64,000 nt of DNA from Lutraria lutraria. Lineage: Eukaryota > Mollusca > Bivalvia > Venerida > Mactridae. Made by a program: the position numbers and the translations under genes. This document shows, in pieces, positions 34,851 to 47,882 of this stretch. The stretch spans positions 7,388,001 through 7,452,000 of the forward strand of contig OZ026845.1 in NCBI GenBank assembly GCA_964023205.1. Reading direction: 5' to 3'. The first letter of the stretch is position 1, and every line of letters starts with the position of its first letter. The notes beneath the pieces are model-generated. The model did not search any database. It saw nothing but the letters and a program-made list of their open reading frames with translations, and was not told the DNA's origin.

Positions 34851-36239
34851 CCATCATGGCTCTCATCATCCTTCCCAAATCCCCAAGCAACATATTTTTA
34901 GTACACAAAGTAATCATGAGATCTGGAAACACAGGTCACATTTATCAAAGTCAGTAACTGCACCAAGCAAGTGTCAACTGGCAACTTTTCCGGCTTCCAA
35001 GTACCCCAGAGATGACAATTAGTAATGAAAGCATTAAAACTCAGTGTTGATATGTGATTAAATGACATTTCACTTGCAACAAATCAGTTATTTTCGAGGG
35101 CAATAGACTTAAGCTGTTCCCCAGGCCGTCTTAACAGCGCCTACACCTTCCTCCTAAATCACCCTTATTTCTTGTGTCACGGAATTATGTTTAAGAGGCG
35201 GTGTAACAACATCGTTTATACTAGGCGGTGCAGCGATTGCGTTCTGGCAATTGTTATTTTGAAAAAAAAAAGAATTACTAATTTGACGTTCTTTCTATTT
35301 TACGTACATGTAATTCAGAATAAGCCAGTTTGTACGAACACTTAACAAACGAGCCTAATGTTATGTCTGATAAGATCAAAGATGGTAAATTATGTACTGT
35401 ACTTTTTAGAAAGTATGCACTATTATTTTTATAATTCGCCAAAATGTATGTACATGTATTTGTCGAAGTACCCGTAAACCTTGGGTTTATCAATAATTAG
35501 CCAATTGCTAAGCCGCAAGGTTCGATTTTCTTGTTTTGTACGTGCGCCCCGTGCAGCGATTGTCAATATCGGTTTTGGTATTTGACAGCACTGATGCACC
35601 AGGGCAACAAATGACCGTTGGTGCACACGTTTCCAGATTAGGAAAATGTTCGCGACCGTCTCAGGATAACCTGGATTGAACAGGATGATTAAAAAACCTT
35701 TAGACCACAGCTGACTCCAACTGACCAATCACAGCACAGAAAAGTGTTTACTGAAACACGTAAATCACACTTAGCCGTTGTAAAAACATACAGTATTCAT
35801 ATACAATGTCTAAGTCAGATAGATCTCTCGTAACTGTTGTCCGTATGAAATTTCACGGCTCGCTGCAGTTACTCGTGATCTATCCTATACTTAGACATTC
35901 AAACTTTTTTATTAAGAGCTATATTTTGTGGTTGACATCAGAGAGTTTCTCCCGTAGGCAAGTCACGTCACGAGGCAATGGAACGAGATCTGATGTAACA
36001 TTTTCTGTATTAGGTTCTTCTAATTCGATTTTTTGTTTTGCAGTATTTAATTATTGTCAAATTTACTTGATTTACCGGCTTCCATTTTAAAATGAATTCT
36101 AGAAATATGCAATTATGTTTAAAATTCTAGTATTGAAGTAAACGCTTCGTTTTGATTGTGTTAGCAATGATTAGAATATGACCTAAAATACGTTTTGGCA
36201 ACATCGATGAGTCCTTTGATTATCTATTATTTGCTTACG
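34851..36239. other. Intergenic, no gene seen
   Basis: Somewhat more GC-balanced around 35500-35800 and 35806-36090, where frames of 94-99 codons exist on opposite strands. Neither shows a domain, splice context or family I know. Confidence 0.4.
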
Positions 36240-36240
36240 T

Positions 36241-36290
36241 CCCGCCCGGTTAGCTCAGTGGTTAGAGCGTATTTGTCTACAATACTGTAT
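36241..36290 (+). mobile_element. tRNA-derived 5' fragment
   Basis: CGCCCGGTTAGCTCAGTGG-TTAGAGCG is a tRNA-type D arm and A box. No T arm or B box follows, so this is a truncated SINE head, not a gene. Confidence 0.5.
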
Positions 36291-36519
36291 AGGTGAAGAT
36301 GTTGAATGTATCATAAATTGTGATTAGATTGTTCGACAATTCGTCTAGACTATCTTTTATTCAGTTTTATCACGGTATCGTGTGTTAGATGTAATTATGA
36401 TCTTGTATACTTTCTGAGATATGTCTGGATAAACTTATATTATTAACTTTTGAATTCCGTTTCCAGTGGTAAACCAACATTGGTATTGTTAATGATTCTT
36501 TCTAATCCGCGTGATATAC

Positions 36520-36580
36520 AGTCAAACATATCTTATTGGCCACTTCGAATAAAGGCCACCCTGTGAATAACAGTCTCTCT
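36520..36580. mobile_element. Mariner-type MITE fragment
   Basis: CAGTCAAACATATC, then GGCCACTTCGAATAAAGGCC, as in the left end of the 48141 element. The right end is missing. Confidence 0.55.
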
Positions 36581-36917
36581 TTTACCGTCATGTATTAACA
36601 AATTGACCTTTCTGCCATGGAAAACGAAACATTCTGCTTATATAATTAATCTAGTGATCATACGTTTGGTGAAATGTTAAAAAATGCATACATGTAGGTG
36701 GTAAAATATTGAATCATATTTATCAAAACAATGTACTCTTAACTTGTGTGCCCCCTCAAATGGTGCAGACTCGGCTTTCTTCTCAAGTGTACGTGACATT
36801 GAGACACAGCGAAAATTTGTCCCCTATTTGGAAGTATTCTAACATATCATTGATAAATACAAGACATTTGGTTGTGAAAATTCAGACATGATTGAGGGGA
36901 TACATTGTAAACTTTAA

Positions 36918-37055
36918 CGGGTCAACGCCCGTCTGTTCACCGCTTCAGTGAGATCTATCCACCTATGAAGTTTCATGTTGCTACCTATTATAGTTTCTGA
37001 GTTATGAGCTACATTAAAGTTTTTGCACTGATGCGCATACGCAGACGACAGCTCG
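36918..37055 (+). repeat. Interspersed repeat, family 4
   Basis: Same blocks as 29558: CGTCTGTTCACCGCTTCAGT, GATCTATCCACC, TTTCATGTTGCTACC, TATGAGCTAC and GCAGACGAC. Confidence 0.65.
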
Positions 37056-38639
37056 ACGTTTTATTCGAAAAAAAACAAGCTAAAAAGTACTCCGAGGAAT
37101 TTGTTGTACGGAAAATTAGAATAGAAATCATCAAATCTCACTAAAAAAACATCCAACATTTCCTATCTTTTTATCAGTAAATGTTTAAATCAAAAAACGA
37201 ACTTCAAAGTAATTAAAAGACATAAAAAATCCTCGATTCTACTGGATATTCTTACGTTTGGATTATTACTCAACCACACTCAATGGCTAATATCACGAAG
37301 CTAATGAAACATGTATTAACCGATCAGTTTATTTTTGGAATTTGATAATTCCTTTGCTATCATTGACTTACACAAATGCCGTGAGCTCCATAACTGTCAT
37401 GGCTCCCGTTCCCACTCTCACTCTATTGTGTGCTGTAAGATTTGGGACGGAAACCAACTAGTTTAGCTTAGAATAGTTCTACTTTCGGCTTTCGTTCAGT
37501 AGGTTAGTAATTTCTCTACAGATGTATGCATGTAATTACATTAATCTACAATTGATGTATGTCTTATATGTGACTTTTTGACATGATATGTAAATCAGTG
37601 TTAAGGTTTATATCCACAACGCGTATCGATCGATACTATCGGCTAGAGCTATATATAGTTGGATAAATTCTAAAAATAGAATGTGGGGTTTTCCCGTCGA
37701 AGTGCAGAGAACAGAAAGGCAGTACATATACATTTGCGAAGAAATAACAGTTATTGTGAAGTTCGCAATTATTATGTTGGTTCACAGTGTGTGAAGGGTA
37801 TTTTGATGTTAAGACAGAAGGATCGTAATGGAACTGATGAAATCGTGCGATGTCGGTATATTCCGTAGCGAGATTGGCATCGTTTCCGAAAAGCTATATT
37901 TTTTTACAATTAACTTTTCCTTTCACTTCAAAACCTGTCATATAGTCCAACATCATGGTATTAAGTTTGAATATAATTCACATACCAGTTACAAATATTT
38001 TCTTAAAAAATCTTAAACTACGATAAATCAATCGATAGTGGTTTATGTCAGTTTTGTTCCGAGTTTTGAACTAAAAACATGGAAAATCGAAAAACTCTTC
38101 AAAACCAAATTATCACTAAAAGAATTATATAGATCGATTTTAATTCGTTTCTAACACTGTAGTGTGCATTTAAAGTGATATGTGGTCACAATCAAGATAT
38201 ACATGTATTATTAAAATGGAGCGTTTTGAAGAGCTTTTCGGTATGTATTAAATCAGTAAATACGACAACAACAATGCTTATTTTGGTACCGATGGATTCG
38301 GAAAAATATAGGCTAGATAATGGGCTACATAAAAAACTCGAAACATCTGATAACTTAGATATCCATCATGCTAGGTTGATGGAATTTAGCACATGAATAT
38401 CAGAATATGTACACAAATAGATGGCAATATTGAGATGGTGTATGTTAATTCCTAAGCATGAATATCCATCAACTGTACAGTTCCTAATTTAGGATTTCTC
38501 CTAACAGTCATGGTTGTGTTGCCAGCAACACATTGGCAGTGACTTGTCTCATATGAAAAAAATCAAATTCCGACAGTACTTTCAGTACTTTGATTTCTGT
38601 TTGTTGTTGAACTGCCAATTTGACTACTATGGTCATTTC
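37056..38639. other. Intergenic, no gene seen
   Basis: Contains AAAACTCTTCAAAAC (about 38092) and its near complement GTTTTGAAGAGCTTTT (about 38224), a loose inverted pair. No coding exon recognised. Confidence 0.4.
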
Positions 38640-38745
38640 AGACCCGCGCAGAGAGAGAGAGGGGGGGGGGGAGAGAGAGAGGGGGGGGGAGTGGGTAGGA
38701 TACAGGAGAACCGGACATTTATATTCCTATTAATTTTCGGTTCGA
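38640..38745 (-). mobile_element. SINE family 1 fragment with GA/G run
   Basis: On the minus strand GTCCGGTTCTCCTGTATCC follows AATATAAATG as in family 1 bodies. The next block is replaced by GAGAGA and poly-G (38649-38690). Confidence 0.55.
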
Positions 38746-38974
38746 ATAAAAGAAAAGTGTTATTGGACGTAAATATGTTTTGAGAACACATACGTAAAAT
38801 TTCGGTTTTCAGTGTTGAAATTATCGCATGGATATTAGAAAATAACTCAAAATAAAGATATTATCCTGATATCTTTGTCATTTTTCTGCTAGAACGTTGA
38901 CATTTTACGTACTCCCTGAAACATAACTGTAAAGTCGACACAGGTAAACCCCACACAACATTCAATTCTAAGGG

Positions 38975-39163
38975 TAGGTTATTCACCTTCCGATTTTCAT
39001 GGCTGTTTTTTCAGTGTCCTCATCCCGACAAGATTACAGAAAACGGGTAAGTTGTGTATTTGTGCTTTACACCGGCCACGATTAAGAAACATGAAAAATC
39101 ATTACTGTAGAAAGAAATAAGAGCAGTAGAGATATAAATGCCTGGTTCTCATGTACAGCTTCT

Positions 39164-39199
<36 letters not shown>

Positions 39200-39375
39200 C
39201 ATGGCTTATGAGGACAAAATTAGCCTTCGCTACACAAATAACTGTGGCAGTTATTTAGTAAGCAGGTTGTATTGTTGCATCTTTTGCCTGTTTGCAAATA
39301 AAATAGGTTTGAATAACATTTAAACTTAGAAATGACCATAGCTGTCGAACGAATCGTTAAACAACGGATAAACGT
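38975..39375 (+). mobile_element. SINE family 1 copy with CT microsatellite
   Basis: TTCAGTGTCCTCATCCC, TTACACCGGCCACG and ATAAATGCCTGGTTCTC follow the family order, then C-run and (CT)n at 39166-39200, and the tail CCATAGCTGTCGAACGAATC-GTTAAACAA at 39336-39364. About 130 bases between them are foreign. Confidence 0.65.
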
Positions 39376-39462
39376 AAACAAAGGTTACCGTAGTGTTATT
39401 GGTTATCAACTTATCATAGCCAATTCCACAGAAAAATGCAGCAACGAGAAATATACGATGTA

Positions 39463-39638
39463 CAGTAAAACCTCTCCAGAGCGGCCCTCTGCAGAGCAAC
39501 AACCTCTCTATAACGACACCTTCAAAATTTCCCTAAACTGATATCTACAATAAATTTAACCTCTGTAGAGCAACAACCTCAAAACAACGGCCTATATTTG
39601 AAGCTCCCACAGTGTGTTGCTCTACAGAGGTTGTATTG
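39463..39638. mobile_element. Mariner-type MITE, 176 bp
   Basis: Ends CAGTAAAACCTCTCCAGAGC and (complement) CAATACAACCTCTGTAGAGC with TA flanks. Internal AGAGCAACAACCTC repeats. Same family as 11561. Confidence 0.85.
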
Positions 39639-39659
39639 TACATGTAATAACAGAAATAA

Positions 39660-39940
39660 CACACATTTTGGTATAAGCGTTAAATTTACCTGTTCATCAT
39701 GTCTGTGCTGCCGATGTCCAGAGTCAGCTACAAATTATCGTCTGAATCGGACATCGTAGTTACTCTAAATAATGACATCTAATGACCGTCGAACGGTGTC
39801 TAAATCGGACATCTGTCTCGTACACCGGTGTAGAAACGACATGAGCACGGGATTCTTGCAACACCTCGACCGCTACATACTCTCGATGTTCACGTGAATC
39901 CCGTGACCAGACCTTGTATAGCTTGACCATGTGTTATGAG
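39660..39940 (-). other. GC-richer island, possible 5'UTR exon
   Basis: Richer in G+C and CpG than its surroundings. ATCGGACATC occurs twice (about 39747 and 39803). On the minus strand the island ends ACATGATGAACAG followed by GTAAAT, a donor-like border at about 39688. The ATG frames in it close quickly, so only an untranslated first exon or promoter is plausible. No partner exon was found. Confidence 0.25.
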
Positions 39941-41019
39941 CCGTGACGAATTAATTCAGATAAATTGAAATAAGGGATATCAGACCAAAACTCGGTCGAT
40001 ATCCTATACATATTGAAACATTTAAATAAAGTTATACGTTATTTCGAACGAAAATAATGATATCTGTTCTTAGTTGACCTTTACAGATATACTTACTAAG
40101 CATGTTTGTTAAAGATATGTTTTGCAGGTCGTCTGTCGTCTGTAAGGTGACAATTTTCAAGGAAAAAGAGTAAATATATCCGATTTACGACGATTGGGTG
40201 TAAATAATGGCCTTTATTACATGATATGTACCGAATAGTTGTAATCACACGAAATGTTCATACATTATTCAAGTCGAGCAGTACATTATTCATTTGTAAG
40301 TTAATACTTATCTTCTTTGAAGTGTCTTGATACAAACGTAAGGAGGTAATGAATTAATAGCCCTGTGGGAGTAGTGTCGTGTAATTTAATGATAAATATT
40401 CTGTTTATTATGTCTTTCCGATATTTTATGCACTGTTTTTTATCAATCTTGTTTATGCCTTTCGCCATTTATACCATGCGCCGTTTGCATACATATAATT
40501 TGTTCACATGTAATTACCAAATTTTGTAATCTGAGACTGTAAATTAACATTCTCTTCTGTTTAAGATAACCTTGGTATTGCCAGCAAAAATAGCCTTAAT
40601 ATTTGTGTGAAATCTTAAAGAAGTTTTATGAAAGCTTAATTCGCAAGGAATATAAATATTTACGACAACTGTAAATAATCACGTATTTAAGATTGATATA
40701 ATGTTTAAATACAATGCAATGGACGTCAACATTTTAATTGTTTTTATGGCAGTTTGACGATTCAGTGCCGAGGTTCGTATTAGATCTAACGGTACTGATT
40801 TTCCGTTGTAATTTCTACAGCTGATTTTAAATCAAGAATATAATCGTTCTATGATCGTGAAGTGAAACAGAGATAACATCTAAAAATCTATAAAATTAAA
40901 TAATCCATTCGAAAATCGCCAGCAATGTTTCTATCTAATACTTATCACCGGGTGTATCATGTAAATATGTTTTGAAATCAAATTTCAAGTAAAGGTTTTT
41001 TTATCAGTCTGTTCTTTAA
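39941..41019. other. Intergenic, no gene seen
   Basis: AT-rich, no repeat ends or exons recognised. Confidence 0.45.
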
Positions 41020-41330
41020 TGGCCAATCCGACAGCACTGGTTATTTAAGAGCCGCCCCAGAGACAGGGGAGAGAAGATACTCGAGAACCAGGCATTAATA
41101 TCACTACTCTTTTCGATTATTTTTTCCTGGTTCTTTATTATGTCCGGTGTAAAGCACCGATACACGCCTAATCCCGTTTCTATCATTTCCTTAACACTGT
41201 ATGTGGCGCGATAACATACTCGTATAGTTGGAATGTGGAGGCTGATTAAGCATCCCTGAAATACCAGAAGACGAAGCCGAGATCCGAACACACGACCTTT
41301 CTTTCCGTAGTCAATAATTTAGAAATGTAT
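41020..41330 (-). mobile_element. SINE family 1, nearly full minus copy
   Basis: On the minus strand: GGTCGTGTGTTCGGATCTCG (B box), TTCAGGGATGC, GTGTATCGGTGCTTTACACC, TGCCTGGTTCTCGAG and GGGGCGGCTC. This copy gives the unbroken order used to recognise the insertion at 30353. Confidence 0.85.
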
Positions 41331-41414
41331 AGATGTGTATGCGACTATAAAACCTGGTAACTTACCCGCTTTATATCTTTAATTATATATAAACAACATT
41401 TATGATATCGGAGC

Positions 41415-41815
41415 CACACTAATATCATTATCAACATCACAACCACCACCATCATCATTATCATCACCAACAACAAGATCATGATCAACAACACTAACAC
41501 CATCACCAACATCACCACCAACAACGTCATCATCAACAACATCATCATCATCCGCATACAGCAATAGTATGAATAGTAACAACAACAACAACAGCAGCAG
41601 CAGCAATATAATCAGCAGTAGCTTCATCAACATTTTACACATAAACATCAACAACAACACCAATATCATCAGCATTAGTATCAACAATAACTACTGCGAC
41701 AGCGGTAGCAGCAGTAACAGAAGCATCATAAGAGTTATCAGCAGCAGAGAAAGCAGTAGTAACATAGCGGCATTATCAATCATATCAACATATATAATCA
41801 GCAATCTATAAATAA
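41415..41815. repeat. Triplet-rich low complexity (ATC/AAC/AGC)
   Basis: Runs of CATCATTATCAACATCACAA change to AACAACAACAACAGCAGCAG and then mixed CAT/CAG triplets. Frames of Met/Leu/Val or Asn/Ser/Ile come from the triplets. Confidence 0.9.
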
Positions 41816-43748
41816 GCCATTTTTAGCAAAGTGCTAATAGACTGATTAAGTCTATACATTTGTATCGGTTTTATGGGATCTTGTTACAATTCGACCGTAA
41901 ATGGTCTACGAATATAGCACACAAAAGCATCTAGGTCACATATCTCTGCTGCTGAGAAAGCTAAGATGTTTTAACGGTATGTCAGAGTAAGAAAGATCTT
42001 TACGATATTACTTCAATACAAAAATGACAGAATTCATGACAATTTTATTATACCCTTCTTCCATCGTATTTTACTCGGCTATCGACTGTGTCTAACGTAC
42101 CAAACGAAATACGGCCTATAGCGACAATATCAGGGAGTTTAAAATTGAGCATTGTTTTATAGACTAAAGTAAACTGTAAGTAGTCTTTATTCTTACTGAA
42201 ACATTCATGGTATTTTAACACAATTATGATAACAAATTTGAATTTGTAAAATAACGACGTGGATTTGCGTATCTTTCTAAATCTGTTTTTATTTGAATAA
42301 AAGGACAATCCACGCAAATGTACACATTAATTGTTCTAGTTTGTAATTTATTCATTCATATAAAAATCTTGGAAATTCAGAAGAAAATATACACATGTGT
42401 TTTGTGAGTTTGCAAATAATTCGACCGTATTAAAAGAAACGGAAAATCAGAATAAAGTTAAATTTACATTATTCTATGCGTTGTTGCACATAGAATTAAT
42501 TCGCTTTGTATAACTTTTAACTTGCTGATATATACATTTGTGTTTTTGGGGATTGGCGGACCTTTTTTCAGGATTTTTACCAATTCGGTCAAAATTACTC
42601 TATTAAAACGGAGCAGTCAGATTTTTGGGAATCCTTACTATTTTTAGTAATTGATTTTACCGTTCGATTTCTAAAAAAACAAAAACAATTACATTCTTTT
42701 GAGCATATGTCCCTTTTTTAACTTTCAATGAAGTCTGTAGGAATAAGATAAGAAAAATTAAGACATATTTCAATTAATGCTCACTGTAAAAAATGCTAAA
42801 ACAAAGTAACAATCTAGTGTAGTGAATAAAAAATGTAGATCGTCCTGCAAAAGGGGCCTATCTTCAGATAAAAAAAAATCAAACAAGGAAAACTACTCCT
42901 ACAAATTCAAAATGCGTCTTTATATGAATTAAAGTATTTAAGATAACCATCAAAGAACTAACGATAATTGGGCAATCATACTTTTATGATATTAAACATT
43001 TTTCAGTAGTATTGAGTAGGTAGGCCACCTACACAAGTACAGTATTATGGATATAATACCTTTCATTATTACATTATATACCTTATTCTTAAGTAAATGG
43101 TTTGTGATAGTATTCGTTATAACACGTTGTTGTGAGTGACGAGCGAACATACGTTACCATTTTTAAATCAACAATAATCTATTTTATCAAATTAACATTA
43201 CATTTACAAGATGAAGAAACAATATTTTATTGTGACGTGATTTCAAACATTAAAAAATGTTTAACAGTATTTGTTTCTTTTTAAAACAATCGTTGTTTTT
43301 ATTTCAAATTACCAATCACAATCAACAGTACACTATACTATTACGATTTAATTAAACCAATTTAAAATAACATACCACTTATATATAAAAATAACACATG
43401 TCGGATTAAGTAACATTTTGCTTATTGCATGTGTTGAACCAATAATCATAGTAAAGTCTTCAAGATCAATCATATAATCTTAGATATAGACAAACAAAGT
43501 CAAATTGATCTTGTCACGTAAATATTTCTATTTACTAATTGGTGCATTTTTTGTTCTTTGACAGATTGCCTATTCAACACAGATGATTGATTTCCTCCAA
43601 TTAAAACGTACGTAAAGTATTGAGTGATACGGTATTCTGCCGCGGTAGTTTGCCTCTCTCGGTCTATATGGATACAATCTCTCGAGTGTTTAGTGAATTT
43701 ACTGTGATACAGCACTGTTCTATTCGGGATTTCAGACATACAGAAATT
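41816..43748. other. Intergenic, no gene seen
   Basis: AT-rich. No repeat family recognised. The last 130 bases would be the promoter if the exon at 43749 is real. Confidence 0.4.
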
Positions 43749-43800
43749 ATGCGGCTGTTTGTTCTTATACTGTTTATTTGGACTTTACCGATTGTTATGG
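43749..43800 (+). CDS. Candidate signal-peptide first exon (unconfirmed)
   Basis: ATG at 43749 starts MRLFVLILFIWTLPIVM, a compact signal peptide: one Arg, a long Leu/Ile/Phe core, then polar end. It is followed at once by GGTAAGTTATT, a strong donor, in phase 1. Small secreted peptides often have such a first exon. A phase-compatible exon at 51627-51688 (TTCCGATTTAG acceptor, TTTG/GTGAGT donor) would add GAPYCHALFSSHQCVVVKLK, but 7.8 kb away that pairing is speculative. Confidence 0.3.
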
Positions 43801-44362
43801 GTAAGTTATTATTTAATAATAATATATATTTACATTTTTATGTTTATTGCCATGGGATCTCCACTGCCCCCTAAAATACACTATTATTCCGGTGTAGGTT
43901 ATTATTATCACAAACGAAAGGGCTCGAAAACAAATGTCATATTTTTTATTTTAAGTTTAAAAAGTGTTACATGTACACTTATTTATATTGCACTTTATAT
44001 ATTTTTGTACATTTTTATAAATCAGAGTAACAATACATAAGTTAGTAAGACTTGCAGAACGGGTTATGGCTATACTTCGAGGGTTGAGAGGGTACATTTA
44101 GGTAGTTAGTGTGAAATTAATATTTTACTGATAATCACGTACAACAAAAGAATTCAATGCATTTATTGTATTGGCTAAAGATTAAACAGTATCCTGTTAT
44201 ATTTTTTTTGTTTTATATAATGGCTTATTTCGTATTGTTCTTTTGTTTACGATACAACCATGCCACGTATAATGTTTTTTTTTGCGTGACATAAAAAAAC
44301 CTGTAAAAGCCATTTGATGATGCATTTACGTAATAATATGAAAATGATCATACTTATTCATG
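43801..44362. other. Non-coding, AT-rich
   Basis: A frame of 93 codons here is only Phe/Ile/Tyr-rich AT translation. No family seen. Confidence 0.4.
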
Positions 44363-44548
44363 TGCAGTCAATTCTATGAACAAAGGCGACCTTGGGAAAG
44401 GCAAAATGTGGCCTTTTTTGACAGGTGGCCTTTATTCGGATGTCATTTTATACTAAATAATCAAGGACGGTTTTCAAAGAATGGCCCTTAATTGATATTT
44501 TGACCTTTATTTGGATCCAAGATGGCTGCAAACAGAGGTTTGACTGCA
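44363..44548. mobile_element. Mariner-type MITE
   Basis: TGCAGTCAATTCT and TTTGACTGCA ends are complementary at their tips. Inside, ACAAAGGCGACC and GGTGGCCTTTATTCGGATG match the GGCCACC-type MITE at 48141. TA flanks have decayed. Confidence 0.7.
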
Positions 44549-45004
44549 TTGGTAAAATGATTGTTATCATAGACACGTGTTTACGATATATATTTTCTGC
44601 ATACAGCGGGCAAATATTAATGGTATTTCATTCTGAATTACAAAATATAATATCCAGAAATAGCTTTCAACTCAAATAATATGAAATAATGCTGTACTCT
44701 CTGATGAATACGGAATTTTACTTTTTTGTATTCAATTTTGTTCACTTTTTTGTACTACGTGCCATGATTCCCAGATAGAACCACGAATCGTACATCAAAG
44801 TGAAAATAAAACATTCTTCTCATTTCATAGTGTTATCAACATCGAAAGCTGATAAAAAATGGTAACAGTACATAACATCATACGCAAACTTGGTTACCTA
44901 ACAGAACAAATAATGATATAATTTATTTTAATAAACATTGAATAAGACAAGGGAACACAAAGAAAAAAGTTTTGACAAATTAATAAAAAAAAGTATGAAC
45001 CACT

Positions 45005-45275
45005 GACGGGAAGTTAGGTAGGTACGATTCTCGGCATCGACTTTCGAATTTGTCAGGTACGCTTTTTCAATGTCCCCATCCCATCTACCGAGTATATCGA
45101 GCCAAGTACTCTGTCTAGAAAATATCAGGAAACGTACGAGGCGTGTATCGATGCTTTACACCGGACCCGATAAAGAACCAGTAAAAAAATCGAAAGAATT
45201 GAGATATAAATGCCCGATTCTCACGTGTCTTTTATCTCCACTCTTTCTGTGATGGCTCGGAAATAACTAGAGCTG
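45005..45275 (+). mobile_element. SINE family 1 copy
   Basis: GATTCTCGGCATCGACTTTCG, then CAATGTCCCCATCCC, CTCTGTCTAGAAAATATCAG, CGTGTATCGATGCTTTACAC and the tail GATGGCTCGG-CTGTCG. The A-box region is degenerate. Confidence 0.8.
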
Positions 45276-47553
45276 TCGATATAAGATTGGATGGTGGTTA
45301 AAGAGAAATTATTTCTGCGTCGAATACAACCAGACTTTTAAGAATCGATTTAGAATTGTTACAACAGGACCTTAATGAACACGACCGATATGATTTCTTA
45401 TCCCAGGAGTTCTACATCTTTTCATATAATATATAAATCATAAATGTTGAAAAAAAATTGAAACTTTATTTTGTTGTAACAACAGTTATGAACATAATAT
45501 CTGACAGTGTTTCAGAGTGTAAAAAGAATTCCTGGGTAGTAGAGGGTCTGTGGGGGTGGGGGCTTCACATACCGTTAGCTTGTGGGTTAACCACCGTGTA
45601 TATTACGCGTCCTGAATAAACTTTGATTTGATATCAAACCTTGAAGACCTTGGAGGTGGTGAGCATTTGATTACTCACTACGGCCCCATGATGTACATTA
45701 GTTGAAATTGTACAATGTACAGTATGTAAAGACAACTTCTACAGACTCAGTGTTCCTTGCGTGTTTTAATATAAAAACATACGATCTCATGCTTCGAGTT
45801 TCATAATTCGAATGTACTATTCACAAACTCTGAACAATTATTGTTATTTACCCCACACTCAATGTCACTCAATCTATTTCATAACACAATATAAAGGACA
45901 TTTGGCATTAATCTGCGATTTATGAATATAACATTTCCAAGTTATTGTCTATTTGATTAAACATCGATTCCATATTCTTGACTATCAAATACCGACGTAC
46001 TAGTATATTATATTTACTTATCGACCGTCCAAACCAAACAACCTTTTGTTATTGCAGACGTAAAATATTGTGCGCAAATAGACACCCAAATACGTTGCCA
46101 TAATTCTTAAAGTCGTGAAATATATTCAAATCTGGTGGTTTTATGACGACAAGTTTGTTTGTTGCGCTTTTCACAATATTGCATTATAATAAGATTTTGT
46201 TGTCTGTGTTTGGAGACTTAAAGTTCGCCTGATCTCTGAACTCTGAACGATCTCTCAAAGTAGGACATAAAGTATCCATAATAAATATACTGTCTGAAGG
46301 TTTTCAGATCTGATTTAGTTAGGTCACGGTAGGAAAACAGCCATAACATAACTATGCTTATAATCCACTGTTTAATATACAGACCTTTTAAGTTAAGAGG
46401 TGAATAACTAAATGAAACATAATTATGAAGTGATAAACTAATTAATCAAGACTTTGAAGTGTTAAGCATTAACGATGGCCAGTGACCGAGAAAATTATAA
46501 ATAATTCTTGATCATAGGAATGACGGACAAGAATTAAATGTAAACACATGTACTGTATATGTTCAAGCCCTTTGAAAGTGTACTTTTTATATGAAATGGA
46601 AGTTTTATAAATCTGGAATACTTATAATAATTTATGATCGCATGAAATCGTCTGAATTATGTTTTACCTAATGAAACCCCTAATGTTTGATATAATAAAA
46701 CCCGTAATAAAACCCCTAATGTCTGAAATTCATATGAGTTTATTTACTCAGATGCTGTTCAAGTTGCTGACTAATTGCGCAGTCTTCATCTACCCTTTTT
46801 CCATTTTACCCATTATCCCTATTTGATAAATCAAACCATTTATTGTAATGGTTAAACTTTTACAAAATGGTAGCTGTTCACCATTGCCTTTGTCTGCGTC
46901 TTTAATCTTACTCGTCATGTATATTTCACTAACAAAGCAATTACAGATGTGGGGATGTATAAAGTTAAATTGGTAGTTTGATATCATTCACCGTAAAATG
47001 TTCTAGAAAACACAAAAAGTGCACTTTTGATATAAATCCGTTGCCATTCTTAACAAGTGTCGCGTCTATTTCTTTCCAGTCCTAATTCAGACCGAAATCC
47101 ACTCGTAAGGAAACATTTATTGTGTTACTTACGATATTCAGTACAGAATATTCTATACAGAAAATATCCCAAGAGAGGTACGAACGTTTGACCATTTCCA
47201 CATCAGTCTGATTAATAGAGAGTTAGTGTATGCAAATGGGTGTCTTGCAGTATATTGGTCCGGGAAGGTTAACGGACACAAGTTAGTTTGAATTTGAGAA
47301 GTACTGTACATTCTAATTAGTTTTATCTGCCAAATTATTTCAGAAACAGTATCTGAATTGTATTTACATATCTAGTATACCAAACAAAATGTAGACAGAG
47401 AATCGTTTTAACGTCATGTTTAATAATACAAATAATAGAATAGTTGGACTGAGCGGGACGCTTTCACCCCAAAACATTCGATTAGAGAGTATTGGATGTC
47501 TTGCTGCATAAATCTAAAATATTTTAGTGGAATTTTCTCTAAACCGGCGTCAA
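45276..47553. other. Intergenic, no gene seen
   Basis: A small repeated AATAAAACCCCTAATGT-type motif lies at 46670-46720. Nothing else recognised. Confidence 0.4.
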
Positions 47554-47757
47554 TTATTCCACTCCTTGATTAATTTCCGTGACGAAAATGCGACGAATTC
47601 TTGAATCAATCACGTCATATCCCAGCTCTGTACCGATGGCATGATTCGATCTAGGAGACGATTCCTTGTTAATAAGGTCTAGAACGCCTTGCAATCGGCC
47701 GAGTAAACTAATTTCCGCTAAGTTAATGTTCATTAAATTGTAAAACGTCTCAGCAGA
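47554..47757 (-). CDS. Candidate terminal exon of an unknown protein
   Basis: On the minus strand CTCTTTCTTTGTCGCCAAG is a good polypyrimidine acceptor, and 67 codons follow to TAA (47556-47554). The frame includes AEISLLGRLQGVLDLINKE and a tail with DSRIRRIF. A methionine at 47733 would give 59 residues if it were a complete gene. It is visibly GC-richer than its surroundings and amino-acid use is balanced, unlike chance frames nearby. I recognise no family and found no upstream exon. Confidence 0.35.
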   Translation of the reverse strand, partial: SAETFYNLMNINLAEISLLGRLQGVLDLINKESSPRSNHAIGTELGYDVIDSRIRRIFVTEINQGVE

Positions 47758-47882
47758 CTTGGCGACAAAGAAAGAGTTAGTTACAGTTTAATCAAACACA
47801 CCGACATTACGATACTTGACAGTCGATCTTCCATCCTTTTCAAAGTATTCGACAAAAAACATTCCTTATAAACTCTGATGCC

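Noticed and set aside
34499..34932. Long Phe/Leu/Val/Cys-rich frames resembling membrane proteins
   Set aside because: Translation of the ATACAA-rich minisatellite on the minus strand.
36241..36290. Possible tRNA gene (also 13596 and 47883)
   Set aside because: D-arm or B-box motifs are present, but acceptor stems do not pair or the T arm is missing; they are SINE heads.
41345..41811. Met/Leu/Val-rich and Asn/Ser-rich frames
   Set aside because: Triplet repeat DNA, no other sign of coding.
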